A stretch of 64,000 bases of DNA. It comes from Poa pratensis. Lineage: Eukaryota; Streptophyta; Magnoliopsida; Poales; Poaceae. This document shows positions 11,646-23,310 of this stretch, piece after piece (the stretch's first letter is position 1; the number at the start of each line of letters is the position of its first letter). The translations under genes and the position numbers were made by a program. The notes beneath the pieces were generated by a model. It searched no databases. It saw only the letters and a program-made list of their open reading frames with translations, and had not been told where the DNA came from. The stretch covers positions 78,198,561-78,262,560 of the forward strand of contig CAMZMU010000117.1 in assembly GCA_947311845.1 (NCBI GenBank). Direction: 5' to 3'.

Positions 11646-12791
11646 TTAGAATCCTTTTAACCGCGTTTCATGACTTTCCTTAGGACTTGATTGGAATCTT
11701 GCACACATACCCACACTAAACATAATATCCGGTCTAGATGCACAAAGGTAAAGTAAAGATCCAATCATAGAACGATAAAGCTTGGGATCAACTTCCTTAC
11801 CCTTCGGATCTAAGTGTAGATCCGCCTTAGAGTCCATGGGAAACTTATATGGCTTGGCGTTGTTCATATCAAATTTCTTGAGCATGTCTTGAATATACTT
11901 GGCTTGACATAAGAATGTTCCTTCACTATATTGGTGGATTTCAAAGCCAAGAAAATACTTCAATTCACCCATCATGGACATCTCAAATTCCTTGGTCATT
12001 AGCTTAGAGAATTGATCACTAAATTCATGGTTAGTAGAACCAAAGATAATATCATCAACATATATTTGGCATACGAAAAGCTCTCCATTTATCCTTTTTG
12101 TGAAAAAGGTGGGATCGATTACCCCAATTTCAAAACCATGGTCTACTAAGAACTCCTTGAGATGATCATACCAAGCACGTGGAGCTTGCTTGAGCCCATA
12201 AAGGGCCTTATGTAGTAAGTAGACATGGTTAGGAAAGTTAGGGTCTTCAAAACCCGGTGGTTGTTTAACATACACTAATTCATTTAGTGGACCATTTAGA
12301 AAGCACTTTTAACATCCATTTGATATAAGACAATATTATGAGTAGATGCATAGCAATTAGTAAGCGAATGGATTCAAGTCTAGCAACGGGGGCATAGGTT
12401 TCACCGTAGTCGACTCCTTCGATTTGGGTGTAGCCTTGTGCAACCAATCTTGCTTTGTTGCGAATGACTTGACCATGTGAGTCTTGCTTGTTCTTGAATA
12501 TCCACTTGGTTCCAATGACATTGTGTGATGTGTCTTTGGGTCTTTCAACTAATGACCATACTTTGTTGCGCTCGAAGTTGTTCAATTCTTCATGCATGGC
12601 CGCAACCCAATCCATGTCTTCAAGAGCATCATATACCTTGAGAGGTTCTAAGCTAGACAAACAAGAGACATGACCACAAAAGTTAGTTAATTGATTACGT
12701 GTGGACACACCCTTACGAATACTCCCAAGGATATTTTCTTTGTAGTGTTGGAGATGATCCAATGTTGATGCACGCCGAATGACTCGGCGTT
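11646..12791 (-). pseudogene. pol: Copia B reverse transcriptase, frameshifted
   Basis: 12762-12280 carries [27 protein letters not shown] and [11 protein letters not shown]. 12275-11646 carries [20 protein letters not shown] and the catalytic YVDDIIFG. The two parts are one protein separated by a single-base loss near 12290. The function is RNA-dependent DNA synthesis in the particle. The preceding integrase tail is joined through another frame break in the variable linker. Confidence 0.9.
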
Positions 12792-13852
12792 CTATGGCTT
12801 GACCAATTGTTTCACCAACACGAACATCTTCATCATTTCCTTCATCTTGTTCATGGTCAACCCGAAGTGGAGTTCTTGGAGATGGGGGTTCATCATGTTC
12901 TTGTTTCCACTAGAGTTGGGTGGGTCTTGACCATTATCTTGCTCATGTGGATGACTATCATGATCTTGTTCTTGTATAGCTTGTTGATCAATGGTTGAGG
13001 TGGATGGTTCAACTTGAGTAGAACTTGTTCCTTCTTCTTGAGTGTCCATAATAGGTTCTTCAATAGGAATAAGTTCCCCTATGCCCATAGTTCTTATGGC
13101 TTGAGGTGGAGGTACATCACCTACATTATCATGATCAATATGCTCCGCTTGGGAGCCATTATCCTCGACAAACTCCACATTCATAGATTCTTCAACACAT
13201 CCGGTGGATATGTTGTAGACCCTATAAGTGTGGGAGTTTGCGGCATATCCAACAAAAATACCATCAAAAGTTCTAGATTCAAATTTAGCAATTGGGCAAC
13301 CTTTAATGTAAACATGGCATTTGCATCCAAATACGCGAAAGTAAGAGACATTTGGCTTTTTACCGATAAGGAGTTCATATGGTGTCTTTTTCATGAGAGG
13401 ACGAAAGAAGAGCCGGTTGGAGTAGTGGCAAGCGGTATTGATGGCTTCGGCCCAAAAGTTATATGGGGAACGAAATTCGGCCAACATAGTTCTTGCCATA
13501 TCAATAAGAGTGCGGTTCTTCCTTTCGGCGACACCATTTTGTTGGGAGTATAAGCAGCGGAATATTGGTGTTGAATGCCCTCCCCACTTAGGAAATCATC
13601 CATAGTGTAATTCTTGAACTCCGTACCATTGTCACTTCTTATTGCCAAAATCTTGGAGTCATATTGGCGTTGAACTAAGGTTGCAAAGTCAATGAATATC
13701 TTTTGAGTTTCACTCTTCCTCTTGAGGTAGAAAGTCCAACAATATCTTGTATAATCATCCACAATCACCAAACAATATTTCTTGCCACCAAGACTATCAT
13801 ATGTGGGAGGCCCAAAGAGATCCATATGAAGGAGCTCCAAAGGCCTCTCAGT
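12792..13852 (-). pseudogene. pol: Copia B integrase, frameshifted
   Basis: 13840-13560 holds the catalytic aspartates (LLHMDLFGP and AIRSDNGTEF). After a single-base loss near 13545 the frame 13499-12792 continues with the C-terminal part, including FRVFGCKCHVY and GIFVGYA. The catalytic glutamate region sits at the break. The region from about 13200 to 12800 is the low-complexity linker (Gln/Asp/His/Pro-rich) to reverse transcriptase, with a further break near 12890. Confidence 0.88.
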
Positions 13853-14452
13853 GGAGATAATGCTCTTCTTGGGTGATTCTTTTCATGCATCTTTCCGGCT
13901 ATGCAAGCACTACAAGGACGATCTTTGGAAAAATTAACATCGGTTAGTCCTACCACGTGTCCACCCTTCACAAGAGTTTGCAAATTTCTCATACCGACAT
14001 GGCCTAGCCGGCGATGCCAAAGCCAACCCTTGTCGGATTTAGCCATTAGACACGTGGCGATTTGAGTGGTCTCTTTCGAGAAATCGACCACATACAAACC
14101 GTTTACACGAAATCCAACAAAGGCTACTTTAAGAGTTTGAGTGAAAAGGATGGTCACGTGGTGTTTATTAAAGATAACGGTGTAACCGACATTGCATAAT
14201 TGACCAACGGAAAGTAAATTATATGAGAGAGATTCAACAAGTAGGACCTTCTCAATGGATAACTCCGGAGTGATCACTACATTGCCATATCCCAATACCT
14301 TAAGTCTTGCATTATTCCCGACGGTGACATGAGAAAATGTGAGTAATTGATTCAATAGGCCCTTTACTACTTCTTTGCTTCCGGTCATGTGAGAAGAGCA
14401 CCCACTATCAATGAGCCATGAAGATCCACCGGAAGAAAAGTCCTACAAAGAA
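13853..14452 (-). pseudogene. pol: Copia B protease and GAG-pre-integrase domain
   Basis: The minus strand just above 14388 reads WLIDSGCSSHMTG, the retropepsin active site of copia elements. It is followed by ESLSYNLLSVGQLCN, and then the GAG-pre-integrase zinc motif in WHRRLGHVGMRNL with C-x2-C in CSACIAGK. The frame breaks near 13860 by loss of one base in a C run, passing to the integrase. It is separated from gag by a stop at 14453-14455, which may be the natural gag terminus. Confidence 0.88.
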
Positions 14453-16947
14453 TCAAGTCTTTGTTTTAGGTACCCATTGTGAAATGGGTCCTCTTTTGTT
14501 AGTCACAAGGGTCTTTGGAACCCAAATAGCATAGTGATAATCATCTCCATATGAAGTGCCAACATATTTAGCAAAAACACAACCATCTATAGATTTCATA
14601 AGAACATATGAAGGGTTGTATTTTCCCGCAAAGTCATTGTGAGTGGCATTGCCCCTTGTGGCATCACCACTCGCAATGGTAGTCTCTTTTGCTTGTGCGG
14701 GCTTGGCATTCTTCTTGTTCGTGTTCTTCTTCTTCTTCTTGGCAACATAACCAAGACCCTCTTTCCCTATGTGAGGCTTTTGCGCTTGCAAGAGCTCATA
14801 AAGAGGTTTCTCACCTTGAGGGCTAGAGGCCTTGGCAAGTTCATTCTTCAACCTAGCATTTTCCTCAATGATATTTGCATGATCACAAGAGCAAGTAGAG
14901 GAGCTAGGTTCATCAATTTTAGTAGATTGTATTTGAAGTTGTTCAAAAGACTTGGTGAGAATAGAGTGTTCACTCTCCAAGGCCTTGTGAGCCTTGGTGA
15001 GCGACCCTAACTCATCGGCTAGTCTATTATGACCAACACCAAATACGACCTTTTGTTTCTCTAAAACATTGTATTTAGCAATAGCATGGTCACGTTCTTT
15101 AATGATCTTAGAAAGAGTTTCATTTTGAGATTCATCAAGATTCTCAAGCTTCTCCTCAAGAGAAACTCGAAGTTCATGCTCTTCCTCAATCGCCTCGGTA
15201 AGGGAAGCGATCTCATTAGCATATTCTCTTTCTAGTCTCCCCTTTTCTTTAAGGAGATCTTGTGCGATGCCATATTGACTCATAAGAATCTCAAGCCGAA
15301 TCTTGCTTTCACCTTGCAAGTTAGTCATCAAGAAATCCAAAGCAACATTTTCTTCCTTAACTCTAAGACTCATAAATTCATGCATTTCATTCATAGTCTT
15401 AGGAGGAAGGGAAGGTGATACCTCGGAGAGCTTGGCCATGAGACACGTAGCGGATTTGGTGGTGACATTATCATTGGGGGATTCAAAGAGAGAAGGGGTT
15501 GTCGATGAAGCAATGGCTAAAGCGGCCACTTCACTTGTGGTTGTTTCTTCTTCATCACTCTCATCCCCGGACATATATTCCTCTCTCACCACCAACACCT
15601 TGGAAGGTAGCTTCTTGTTGGGATTGAACTTCTTGAAGTAAGGCTTCGTGGGAGAAGAACTTGACGCTTCCTTGCGAATGAGTCTTCCTCCATGTTCTTC
15701 ACGGTTCTTGTAAGGGCATTGGCAACATAGTGGAATTGATCTTGACAATTGAAGCAAGTCTTCATTTTTGGGTTGCCTTCCTTGTAGCCTCTTGCTTTAT
15801 GCTTTTTATCCACATAAGCTTTAGCTTTAGATGGATTTTTCCAAAAGTCCTTCGCCATGAGAGCCACATAATCTCTATGAGCACCCTTGAGTTCCTCGGG
15901 TGCCAAGTAACTTCCCTCTTCATGATCTTGGTCTTCATCTAGTTCCACAACCTTGGCCTTCAAAGCAAGTGAGGAACTTTGGGCCATTCCAAGAGCTCGG
16001 GCACGAGAGTCTCTAGCAATTTGAGCTCGGACCTTGTAAGATTGCATCTCTTGCATGACTTCATTTGAGGTCAAGAGGTCATAGTTGTGCTTCCCTTGGA
16101 GACTATTCAAGTCGTTCTCTTCAAACGGCATGAGGGCATTCACATACTTCCTCTTGATGTAAGTATCATCCACATGTTTAGCACCAAGGTCTCTAAATGC
16201 GGTAGCAAGAGCCTTGAGCCTTTGATACATCTCCTCATGAGTTTCATCATCTTTCTTGTAGAAGCCTTCAATTTGATTGCTCATGGCTTCATATCTATTT
16301 CTTCTCATGCTCTCATTTCCAACAAACACCTCCGTGAGATTGTTCCATGCTTCCTTGGCGGTGGTGCAATCTTCAATGTGATGGATGTTCTTTTCACCCA
16401 CGGCAACACGGATCACATCAAGAGCGGTGGAATTTAGTTGAGCTTCAACTTCTTCTTTCCTTGTCAAGTCATTTTCATCCACCGGCTTGAATCCATCAAC
16501 AATGATCTTCCAAAGACCTATGCAACCACTTTTCAAGTGAGATTTCATAGAAGATTGCCAACGGGTAAAGGAAGATGCATTAAGACTAGGTGGAGCTCCT
16601 CTTAAGTGAATAGGAGGATGAGGCACGGGTAGGTCGGGAGAGTATGCAAAAGGAACTCTAGCATGCTCTCCCTTCCCATTAGGTGTTTTAGGTGAGGATT
16701 CATTTTTATTTGAGTTCACCCCCGCTTTCTCTTCGACACTTACATCCGAGGGCTTCTCCTTAGGAGGAGCCTCCGGAGTTAGGGAGGAGTCGATACCCTT
16801 TGCCACCATGAGTTGCTCTAACATTTTGCGCAACTCTCCCATTTGAGTATCCATAGAGGACTTCAAGGAAGTGAAGTCCTCCACGGAAACAGAAGTGGGA
16901 ACGATGGTGTCATCGGGTATCTCATTCCCATGTTCGTCGAGGGCCAT
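14453..16947 (-). pseudogene. gag: Copia B gag with coiled-coil C-terminal extension, one frameshift
   Basis: The ATG at 16945-16947 starts a Gag core (WKIIVDGF, ALDVIRVAVGEK, ITNLTEVFVGNE-type block, KRKYVNALMPFEEND) and a zinc knuckle starting CFNCQDQFH. A single-base loss at about 15720 falls within that knuckle. The protein continues in frame 15757-14453 with a long acidic, heptad-rich region (about residues 120-290 of that part) and a Lys-rich stretch. It ends GPISQWVPKTKT. A long coiled-coil Gag extension is usual for Sireviruses. The start lies 53 bases inside the 5' LTR, just after the primer-binding site. Confidence 0.88.
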
Positions 16948-16984
16948 ATTTCTCTTAGGCGGTTAAGCCCGAATAAAGAGCCGA

Positions 16985-16997
16985 GGCTCTGATACCA
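16985..16997 (-). promoter_or_regulatory. Copia B primer-binding site, initiator tRNA-Met type
   Basis: The minus strand reads TGGTATCAGAGCC three bases inside the 5' LTR. This is the classic match to the 3' end of initiator tRNA-Met used by copia elements. Confidence 0.92.
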
Positions 16998-16999
16998 AT

Positions 17000-18219
17000 T
17001 GAAAGGATCGTATGGCCACCTAGAGGGGGGGGAATAGGTGCTACTCCAATTTTTAATTCTTTTTCGATTAAGGCTTGACTAAAAGGTAAATTCTCTAGAT
17101 ATGCAACTATGGTGAATTTACCTATATGACAAGTTAAGTCTAAACAAGATAAGATACAAGTAGTAAATAACTAGAAAGGATTAACCGATAGGAAAGCACG
17201 CGGAGACAAGAATGTATTCCCGAGTTCCTCCTTTTTAGGGGAGTACGTCTCGTTGGAGGGGTGTGAGCTTCAAACTCAAGATGCCACAAAAGGCTTCACC
17301 CTATTCTCCGATGAACCTCGCACAAAAGCTCGGTCCACCTTTCTTTATCGGAATCCTCCAAAGCGGAATCCGGAGCACAAAAGCTCGTTACAACAACTTG
17401 AGGCTCAACCCACAAAAGGATTGGGGGCTCTCAATCACCAACAACACCTGCTACACAAAAGTAACAAGCAAGTGAGAACAACAAGATGCCTAGGTTTTCC
17501 TAGTGGAAACCCTAGGCTCAAATCCCTCAAGTGAATGAGGGGGAAATGAAGAACGCTTCGGTGGAGTTGTAGATCCGGGCCTTCTCCTTCAATCCTCCAA
17601 GTATGAGTGAGTTTGGGTGGAGGGATTGGGAGATTGATGAGCTTTGGTCTTGCAACAATGGGGGGGCAAGAGATTCTGGTCGAGCTCTCTGCTGGAGGTA
17701 GGTGGAGGGGTATTTATACCCCTCCCAAATCTAGCCGTTGCAAGTCTTCAGGGGGCCGGAATATCCGGCTTGAGTGGGGGCCGGAATATCTGCCCCCCCG
17801 GAATAACCGGCCCAGATATTGAAATGTCCGGCCCCAAATATCCGGTTTTGGCAGACGAACGCACATCTGGTTGTTCTCTGGTCCTTAGCAGAAAATCCCT
17901 GGGGGCCGGAATATCCGGCCGAGAATATGAATAATCCGGCCCAAATGTCCGGTTTAGCCAGACACTCGCACAAACGTCTGGCAGCTGATTCTTGGCAGAA
18001 ATTTCCTGGGGGCCGGAATATCCGGCCCATAATTCAAATGTCCGGCCTAAAATATCCGGTTTTGCCAGAGCAACACACGAGCTTCTTTTCTCACATCTTT
18101 TTGGAGTTTGATGCTTATAAGATTTTCCTTAAATCCTGCATCACTTAAGCATGGTTAAATTATCGCTAGTGTTGTTGCCTAACACACAAAACAACGAGGG
18201 ATCATGAAATGCCCTTTCA
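17000..18219 (-). repeat. Copia B 5' LTR (right copy)
   Basis: 1220 bp with terminal TGAAAGG and CCTTTCA. It differs from the left LTR by about four substitutions and a few homopolymer indels. It carries the same CCGGAATATCCGG cluster at 17754-18060, with two copies slightly altered. In element orientation it drives transcription leftward. Confidence 0.95.
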
Positions 18220-18224
18220 GCTTT

Positions 18225-18838
18225 ACTTAATGCAATTATCCGTTGCTTGCAACTTAATACCAACGGGGGACTCGGATGACAACCCGGCGGTGGATTATTA
18301 GTCATATATGCTGTTGGATAACGGTCTATGTATCTTGTCGTAATGCCCAATTAAATATCATAGTAGTCAACATGTCATATATATGCATTGTCATGCGCTC
18401 ACTATTTGTCAATTACCCAGCTGTAATTTGTTCACCCAGCATGTTAGTTATCTTTTATGGAGAGACACCACTAGTGAACTGTGAACCCCGGTCCATTCTT
18501 TTACACTGATTAAACAACCACAAACTGCAAACTGTTCCTTTTTCATTCTCTGCAATTTAATACTCATTTTCCACACGAGACGTTTAATCCTTTGTTTTCA
18601 GCAAGCCGGTGAGATTAACAACCTCACTGTTTCGTTGGGGCAAAGTAGTTTGATTGTGTTGTGTGCAGATTCAACGTTGGTGATCGTGTTGCGCCGTGCG
18701 GCCACCAACAACCTTCTGAAGAGTTGCTGCTCCTACTGGTTCGATAACCTTGGTTTCTTTCTGAGGGAAAACTTGCTGCTGAACTGCATCATACATTCCT
18801 CTTGGGGTCTCCCAACGAGCGTATGATTCACGCCATCA
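18225..18838 (+). repeat. Gypsy 3' LTR, right portion
   Basis: It continues the 3' LTR interrupted at 6711 and matches 5' LTR positions from about 1204 to 1815. It ends GCCATCA, followed by the AAGGC target duplication (18839-18843) and copia A sequence. Confidence 0.92.
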
Positions 18839-18843
18839 AAGGC

Positions 18844-21086
18844 TAAGGTCTGATCGTGGTGGAGAAAATTTTTCCAATGAATTTGATTCGTTTTGTGCGG
18901 AACCTGGTATAATACATGAGAGGACGCCTCCCTACTCGCCTCAGTCAAATGGAGTGGCTGAAAGAAAGAACCGAACTCTAACTGATTTGGTTAACGCCAT
19001 GTTAGACACTTCGGGACTGTCTCAGGCATGGTGGGGGAGGCTCTATTGACAGCTCGTCATGTACGAAACCGAGTTCTCATAAAAGATAAAACTGTTTCTC
19101 CATTTGAGGAATGGGAAAGGAAAAAGTTGAAACTCTCTTACTTACGTACTTGGGGCTGTTTGGCGAAAGTCAATATTCCAATTCCCAAAAAGTGCAAGCT
19201 TGGACCAAAAACCCTGGATTGTGTTCTTCTGGGCTACACTTTTCATAGCGTTGGTTATAGATTTTTGGTAGTCAAATCTGAGGTATCTGATGTTCATGTT
19301 GGTACGATTATGGAGTCGAAGGATGTGACTTTCTTTGAGGATATCTTTCCCATGAAGGGTATGCCTAGCTCATCAAATCAGGAGATACCTAGCACATCTA
19401 GTCAGGAATTAGCTGTTATTCCTGAACCTACCATTTTGATAGAACACACTGATAACCCTGTGGAGGATGACAATGAAGCTCCTGTTAGGAGCAAGAGACA
19501 GAGGACTGCAAAGTCCTTTGGTGATGATTTCATTGTGTACCTTGTTGATGACACCCCTAGTACCATTTCAGAAGCCTATGCATCTATTGATGCTGACTAC
19601 TGGAAGGAAGCTGTTCGTAGCGAGATGGATTCCATCTTGGCTAACGGAACCTGGGAAGTCACTGATCGTCCTTATGGGTGTAAACTTGTAGGGTGTAAGT
19701 GGGTGTTCAAGAAAAAGCTTAGGCCTGATGGTACTATTAAGAAGTACAAGGCGCGGCTTGTGGCCAAGGGTTATACCCAGAAAGAAGGTGAAGACTTCTT
19801 TGATACTTACTCACATGTGGCTAGACTGACCATGATTCGAGTGCTACTTTCATTGGCTGCCTCGCATGGGCTTCTCGTTCATCAAATGGACGTGAAGACA
19901 GCTTTCCTAAATGGAGAGTTAGACGAGGAAATTTACATGGATCAGCCCGATGGTTTTGTAGTACCTGGTCAGGAAGCAAAGGTGTGCAAGTTGTTGAAAT
20001 CCTTATATGGCCTTAAGCAAGCTCCTAAGCAATGGCACGAAAAGTTTGAAAGAACTTTAACTGCTGCAGGTTTCATTATAAACGAATCTGACAAATGTGT
20101 GTACTATCGCTATGGTGGGGGCGAGGGAGTTATTCTCTGTCTGTATGTCGATGACATACTGATCTTTGGAACCAACCTTGATCTAATCAAGGAGGTTAAG
20201 GATTTCTTATCTCGTTGCTTTGAGATGAACGATCTAGGAGTAGCCGATGTTATCTTGAACATCAAGCTGCTGAGGGATGGTGATGGTGGGATTACACTGC
20301 TTCAGTCTCACTATGTGGAAAAGGTCTTGAGTCGATTCGGGTATGACGACTGTAAGCCTTCTCCGACACCATATGATCCTAGTGTGTTGCTTCGAAAGAA
20401 TCAACAGACTGCTAGAGATCAACTGAGATATTCTCAGATTATTGGCTCGCTTATGTGTTTGGCTTGTGCCACGAGGCCTGACATCTCTTTTACTGTGAGC
20501 AAGTTGAGCCGGTTTGTTTCTAATCCGGGAGATGATCATTGGCATGCGCTCGAGAGAGTTATGCGTTATTTAAAAGGCACTGCGAGCTATGGAATTCACT
20601 ACTCTGGATACCCGAGGGTACCGGAGGGTTATAGTGATTCAAATTGGATATCTGATGCTGATGAGATTAAGACCACGAGTGGTTATGTGTTTACACTCGG
20701 TGGTGGAGCTGTTTCCTGAAAGTCTTGCAAGCAGACCATCTTAACGACGTCAACTATGGAAGCAGAACTCACAGCGTTGGACACAGCCACTATTGAAGCA
20801 GAGTGGCTTCGAGAGCTTTTGATGGACTTACCTGTGGTTGAAAAATCAATACCCGCTATCCTTATGAACTGTGATACACAAGATTAAAAGTTCTAAGGAT
20901 AATATGAAGTCATCAAGGCATGTGAAGAGGAGATTGAAATCTGTCCGAAAATTAAAGAACTCCGGAGTAATTGCGTTGGATTATATCCAAACGTCTAAGA
21001 ATTTGGCAGATCCCTTCACAAAGGGTTTATCACGTAATGTGATAGATAGTGCATCGTGGGAGATGGGTTTGAGACCCACGGTATGA
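18844..21086 (+). pseudogene. pol: Copia A integrase C-terminus, reverse transcriptase and RNase H
   Basis: It resumes at RSDRGGE and reaches NGVAERKNRTL, the region of the catalytic glutamate. A single-base loss in a G run near 19034 shifts into the 563-residue ORF 19028-20719. That ORF has FLGY-like and hinge regions, [44 protein letters not shown], catalytic YVDDILIFG and RNase [17 protein letters not shown] at 20717-20719 sits where a tryptophan codon is expected, consistent with a G-to-A transition. RNase H continues past it (MEAELTALDT) and the protein ends NLADPFTKGLSRNVID near 21050. Not functional. Confidence 0.9.
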
Positions 21087-21644
21087 GTTGTCCACAGTGG
21101 TAACCTACTCTATGTGATCGGAGATCCCGTGAATTAGAAGTGGGAGAAAGCTGTTGGGCAGCTGAGAGGAGAGTATCCTTATATTATATTTCCCACTCCA
21201 TGGAGATGCAATACTCTTCTATTCTGTATGGCAGGTTGATATTTATCTTAATGTATTCCAAGTGGCTTACTTTTATAAGCGGAGATGTTGTACTGCAGAG
21301 CATCTCTTGAGGAATACACCTATATGAGTCTGACTGTTAAACGTCGCAGTCCGCGAGAGTTGGGTGCTCTTTAATAAACTCATGAAAGGTCTTGGAGTAT
21401 GACGCATAAGCTCCACCCGCGGGGAAGCCTTGTGGCAGCTCAGTATTGGTCAAGGGCTTGTGTGAAACTAAGTCGCAGCAAACTTGTAGTTCAAGGCCTA
21501 GTCCACTATCCAAGTTGTGATCTCGTGTAGCATAAGTTTCTAAGTGGAAGTACAACTTAACAATCTCCACTGAGTACCGATATATAAAACAATGTTTTGG
21601 AACTGAATGATGAGATATGAGCCAATGAGAGTTTGTGGGGGGAT
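21087..21644 (+). other. Copia A 3' untranslated internal region and polypurine tract
   Basis: No gene is seen. It ends with the purine-rich GTGGGGGGAT at about 21635-21644 directly before the TGTTGG start of the 3' LTR, which fits a polypurine tract. Confidence 0.8.
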
Positions 21645-21759
21645 TGTTGGAATTTACTAGTATTTACTAGCCCAAGATAAATTCAGCAATTCTCATTGGC
21701 ACATTATTATATTTTGTTAATTGGGAAAATTAATGAGTCATTGATTAATTAGTAATGGT

Positions 21760-21878
21760 CACGTTTATTACGGCCGTTTCTAATTCATTAACAGACACGG
21801 TTAATACAGCCGTTTCTGATTCACAAACACGTTTATTGTGACCGTTTTTAATTCATAAACGGACGTGTTTAATACGCC
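21760..21878 (+). promoter_or_regulatory. Tandem degenerate U3 repeats upstream of the copia A TATA box
   Basis: Three and a half units of about 34 bp, each with a CACG(T/G)TTA(T/A)T start and a CCGTTT(C/T)T(A/G)ATTCA core, begin at about 21760, 21795, 21828 and 21864. They end a few bases before the TATA box, a position typical of enhancer repeats in plant copia LTRs. Confidence 0.75.
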
Positions 21879-21882
21879 TGCA

Positions 21883-21892
21883 CTATATAAAA
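21883..21892 (+). promoter_or_regulatory. Copia A LTR TATA box
   Basis: CTATATAAAA lies just downstream of the U3 repeats. Transcription would start roughly 30 bases further on, near the AACACATGG sequence. Confidence 0.7.
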
Positions 21893-22400
21893 CCGAACCA
21901 AGTCAATTTTGGTACATATACGCAACACATGGTCTCGCACCACCGTTCCAAAACCTTGCGCCGCCGTCTTCCAAGTCTTCTCCATCCCGTCTTCCGGCGT
22001 GCACCGGTTGAATGGACAGTAGGCCTCCGGAACCCCGCCTCTTGTGATCCTGGACGGGAGAGGGGCGATCAGATTTTTGGGGAGCGCACTCGCGCGACTA
22101 CTGGCATCGAGTTCTTCCCCAACGACGACTTCTTCCCCGACGTCGGCAGCCTCTTCAACGACGACATGGGCGACAACAGCAACGCCAACGCTTCGGTTTG
22201 CCGCTGCACCGTATGATTACTTGATCTTCCTGTTTACGATACTGCTACAGTTTCTGCTTGTAGTAGTTGCTTTAGATTCATTCTATTTATCTACTATTCA
22301 AGTAGATCGCGTGATTAGTATAATTCTGGTTATTCTAGTCATAAACTATTTACTGTTTTCGCGGATTAAATCAATAGCTAAATTGCTTATATATTCAACA

Positions 22401-23310
22401 GGGCCAAGGATGGAGATCGCTGCCCGCTGGTCCAAGGAGATAAGGCCTCGTGTGGGATGCTGGTGGGGAGGTCATTGGCGGAGCACCAATCAGCTAGTAA
22501 AGTAGGCTTCGCGTGGGATGCCAGTGCCGGATGCCGAGAAGGGAGGCTCCGCGTGGGACGCCGACGCCGATTGGGAGGGCGCTGGCTGAAGACCGGTAAC
22601 CGTGGGTGGGCGGCAGTGCGGGGAACAGCAGCGGCGCATGGGTGGGCGGCGGTGCGGGGAACGACGGCGTCGTGTGGATTCAGTAGAGAGATGAGGCGAA
22701 GCGAGGACAGCGGTTCCGATTGCAGGGCGGCGGTTCCGGTATAGGACGGCTGGGAAGTGGGTGCGGGCTGTGTCTGCTTTTTTTTTTGTTAATGTTTAGA
22801 TGCACATCATACAACATTGGACTCACATGAGACGTTGGATCTAGGCTGCTGTACGGTTTTGATTCTCCGAATCTGACAGACTCTCTCTTTTTATATTAGT
22901 GGAGATAAAGCTCAGAGTAAACAGTTGATGGGATGCAGAAATCCTATGGCACCTACTCCTGTCGTGGTTTCGGCTTGCGGAAGACGATCCCATCCGGTTG
23001 TGGCGACCGTTCCGCTAACCTTGGTGCACAAGGTGGGGGCGAGCCCTCCATCCCGGTGGCCTCATAGCATTTTTTCTTGATGACGCTCGTTACCGCACGT
23101 CGGGGCATACTCAATAGGACCTCCACTGTTCAATGTTGTACCGCGTATGGATGTACTGGGCCATGGAACACCACTAGGGCGGTGACCCTCTCCGTTTCAA
23201 AGCGTGTCCCACGCCCGGCTGTTGGGGTGTTTGTGAGGGTTTGACCCTCTGCGCCGCCATCATCAGTTTCCAATGACCGAGGCCAGTTCACGGGCGGCTC
23301 CGACGAGAAC
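22401..23310. other. Intergenic, no gene; possible Helitron 5' terminus on the minus strand at 22905
   Basis: GC-rich sequence (22400-22740) with meaningless ORFs is followed by AT-rich sequence. Read on the minus strand, 22905 leftward begins TCTCCACTAATATAAAAAG, preceded by A. That resembles the TCTCCACTACTAATAAAAG start of the Helitron at 53766. No matching 3' hairpin and CTAG end was found to the left, so this is only a candidate. Confidence 0.35.

Larger units (their letters stand above)
6712..18219 (-). mobile_element. Copia B: young minus-strand copia element, Sirevirus-like, 11.5 kb
   Basis: It has terminal TGAAAGG and CCTTTCA, target duplication GCTTT (6707-6711, 18220-18224), LTRs of about 1.22 kb, an initiator-tRNA-Met primer-binding site and a polypurine tract. 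Domain order on the minus strand is gag, protease, integrase, reverse transcriptase, RNase H, then an extra ORF before the 3' LTR. That extra ORF and the coiled-coil gag extension suggest the Sirevirus/Maximus lineage (inference from layout). The two LTRs differ at only about 4 bases plus a few homopolymer length changes, so the insertion is recent. Despite this, the polyprotein carries several single-base frameshifts. Confidence 0.93.
243..18838 (+). mobile_element. Gypsy-type LTR retrotransposon with gag and protease only, nested in copia A
   Basis: The ends read TGATACGTC and GCCATCA and are flanked by the 5-bp target duplication AAGGC (238-242 and 18839-18843). Parts in order are a complete 5' LTR, a tRNA-Asp primer-binding site, gag, protease, about 2.1 kb of non-coding internal DNA, and a 3' LTR that has lost roughly its first 478 bp. 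No reverse transcriptase, RNase H or integrase is seen, so it looks non-autonomous and would depend on enzymes from a related element. Without the copia B insertion it is about 7.1 kb. The LTR halves differ by roughly 2-3% by eye, so it is older than copia B. WHAM- or Sabrina-like Triticeae families look similar, but the name is not established here. Confidence 0.92.
1..22400 (+). mobile_element. Copia A: outer LTR retrotransposon, 5' end outside the window, split by a nested gypsy element
   Basis: The parts present are the integrase start (1-237), the integrase end, reverse transcriptase and RNase H (18844-21086), an untranslated stretch, a purine-rich tract and a 3' LTR (21645-22400). The domain order integrase before reverse transcriptase defines a copia element. 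The two halves rejoin exactly when the gypsy insertion and one copy of its 5-bp target duplication are removed. The element is decayed, with a -1 frameshift near 19034 and a nonsense codon at the end of the long ORF at 20719. The family name was not determined. The 5' LTR, gag and protease lie left of position 1. Confidence 0.9.
21645..22400 (+). repeat. Copia A 3' LTR, 756 bp
   Basis: It starts TGTTGGAATTT after the polypurine tract and ends ATATTCAACA, giving inverted TGTTG and CAACA tips. It contains a repeated U3 block and a TATA box. The right boundary is inferred from the tip only, because the other LTR is outside the window and the target duplication cannot be checked. Confidence 0.8.
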
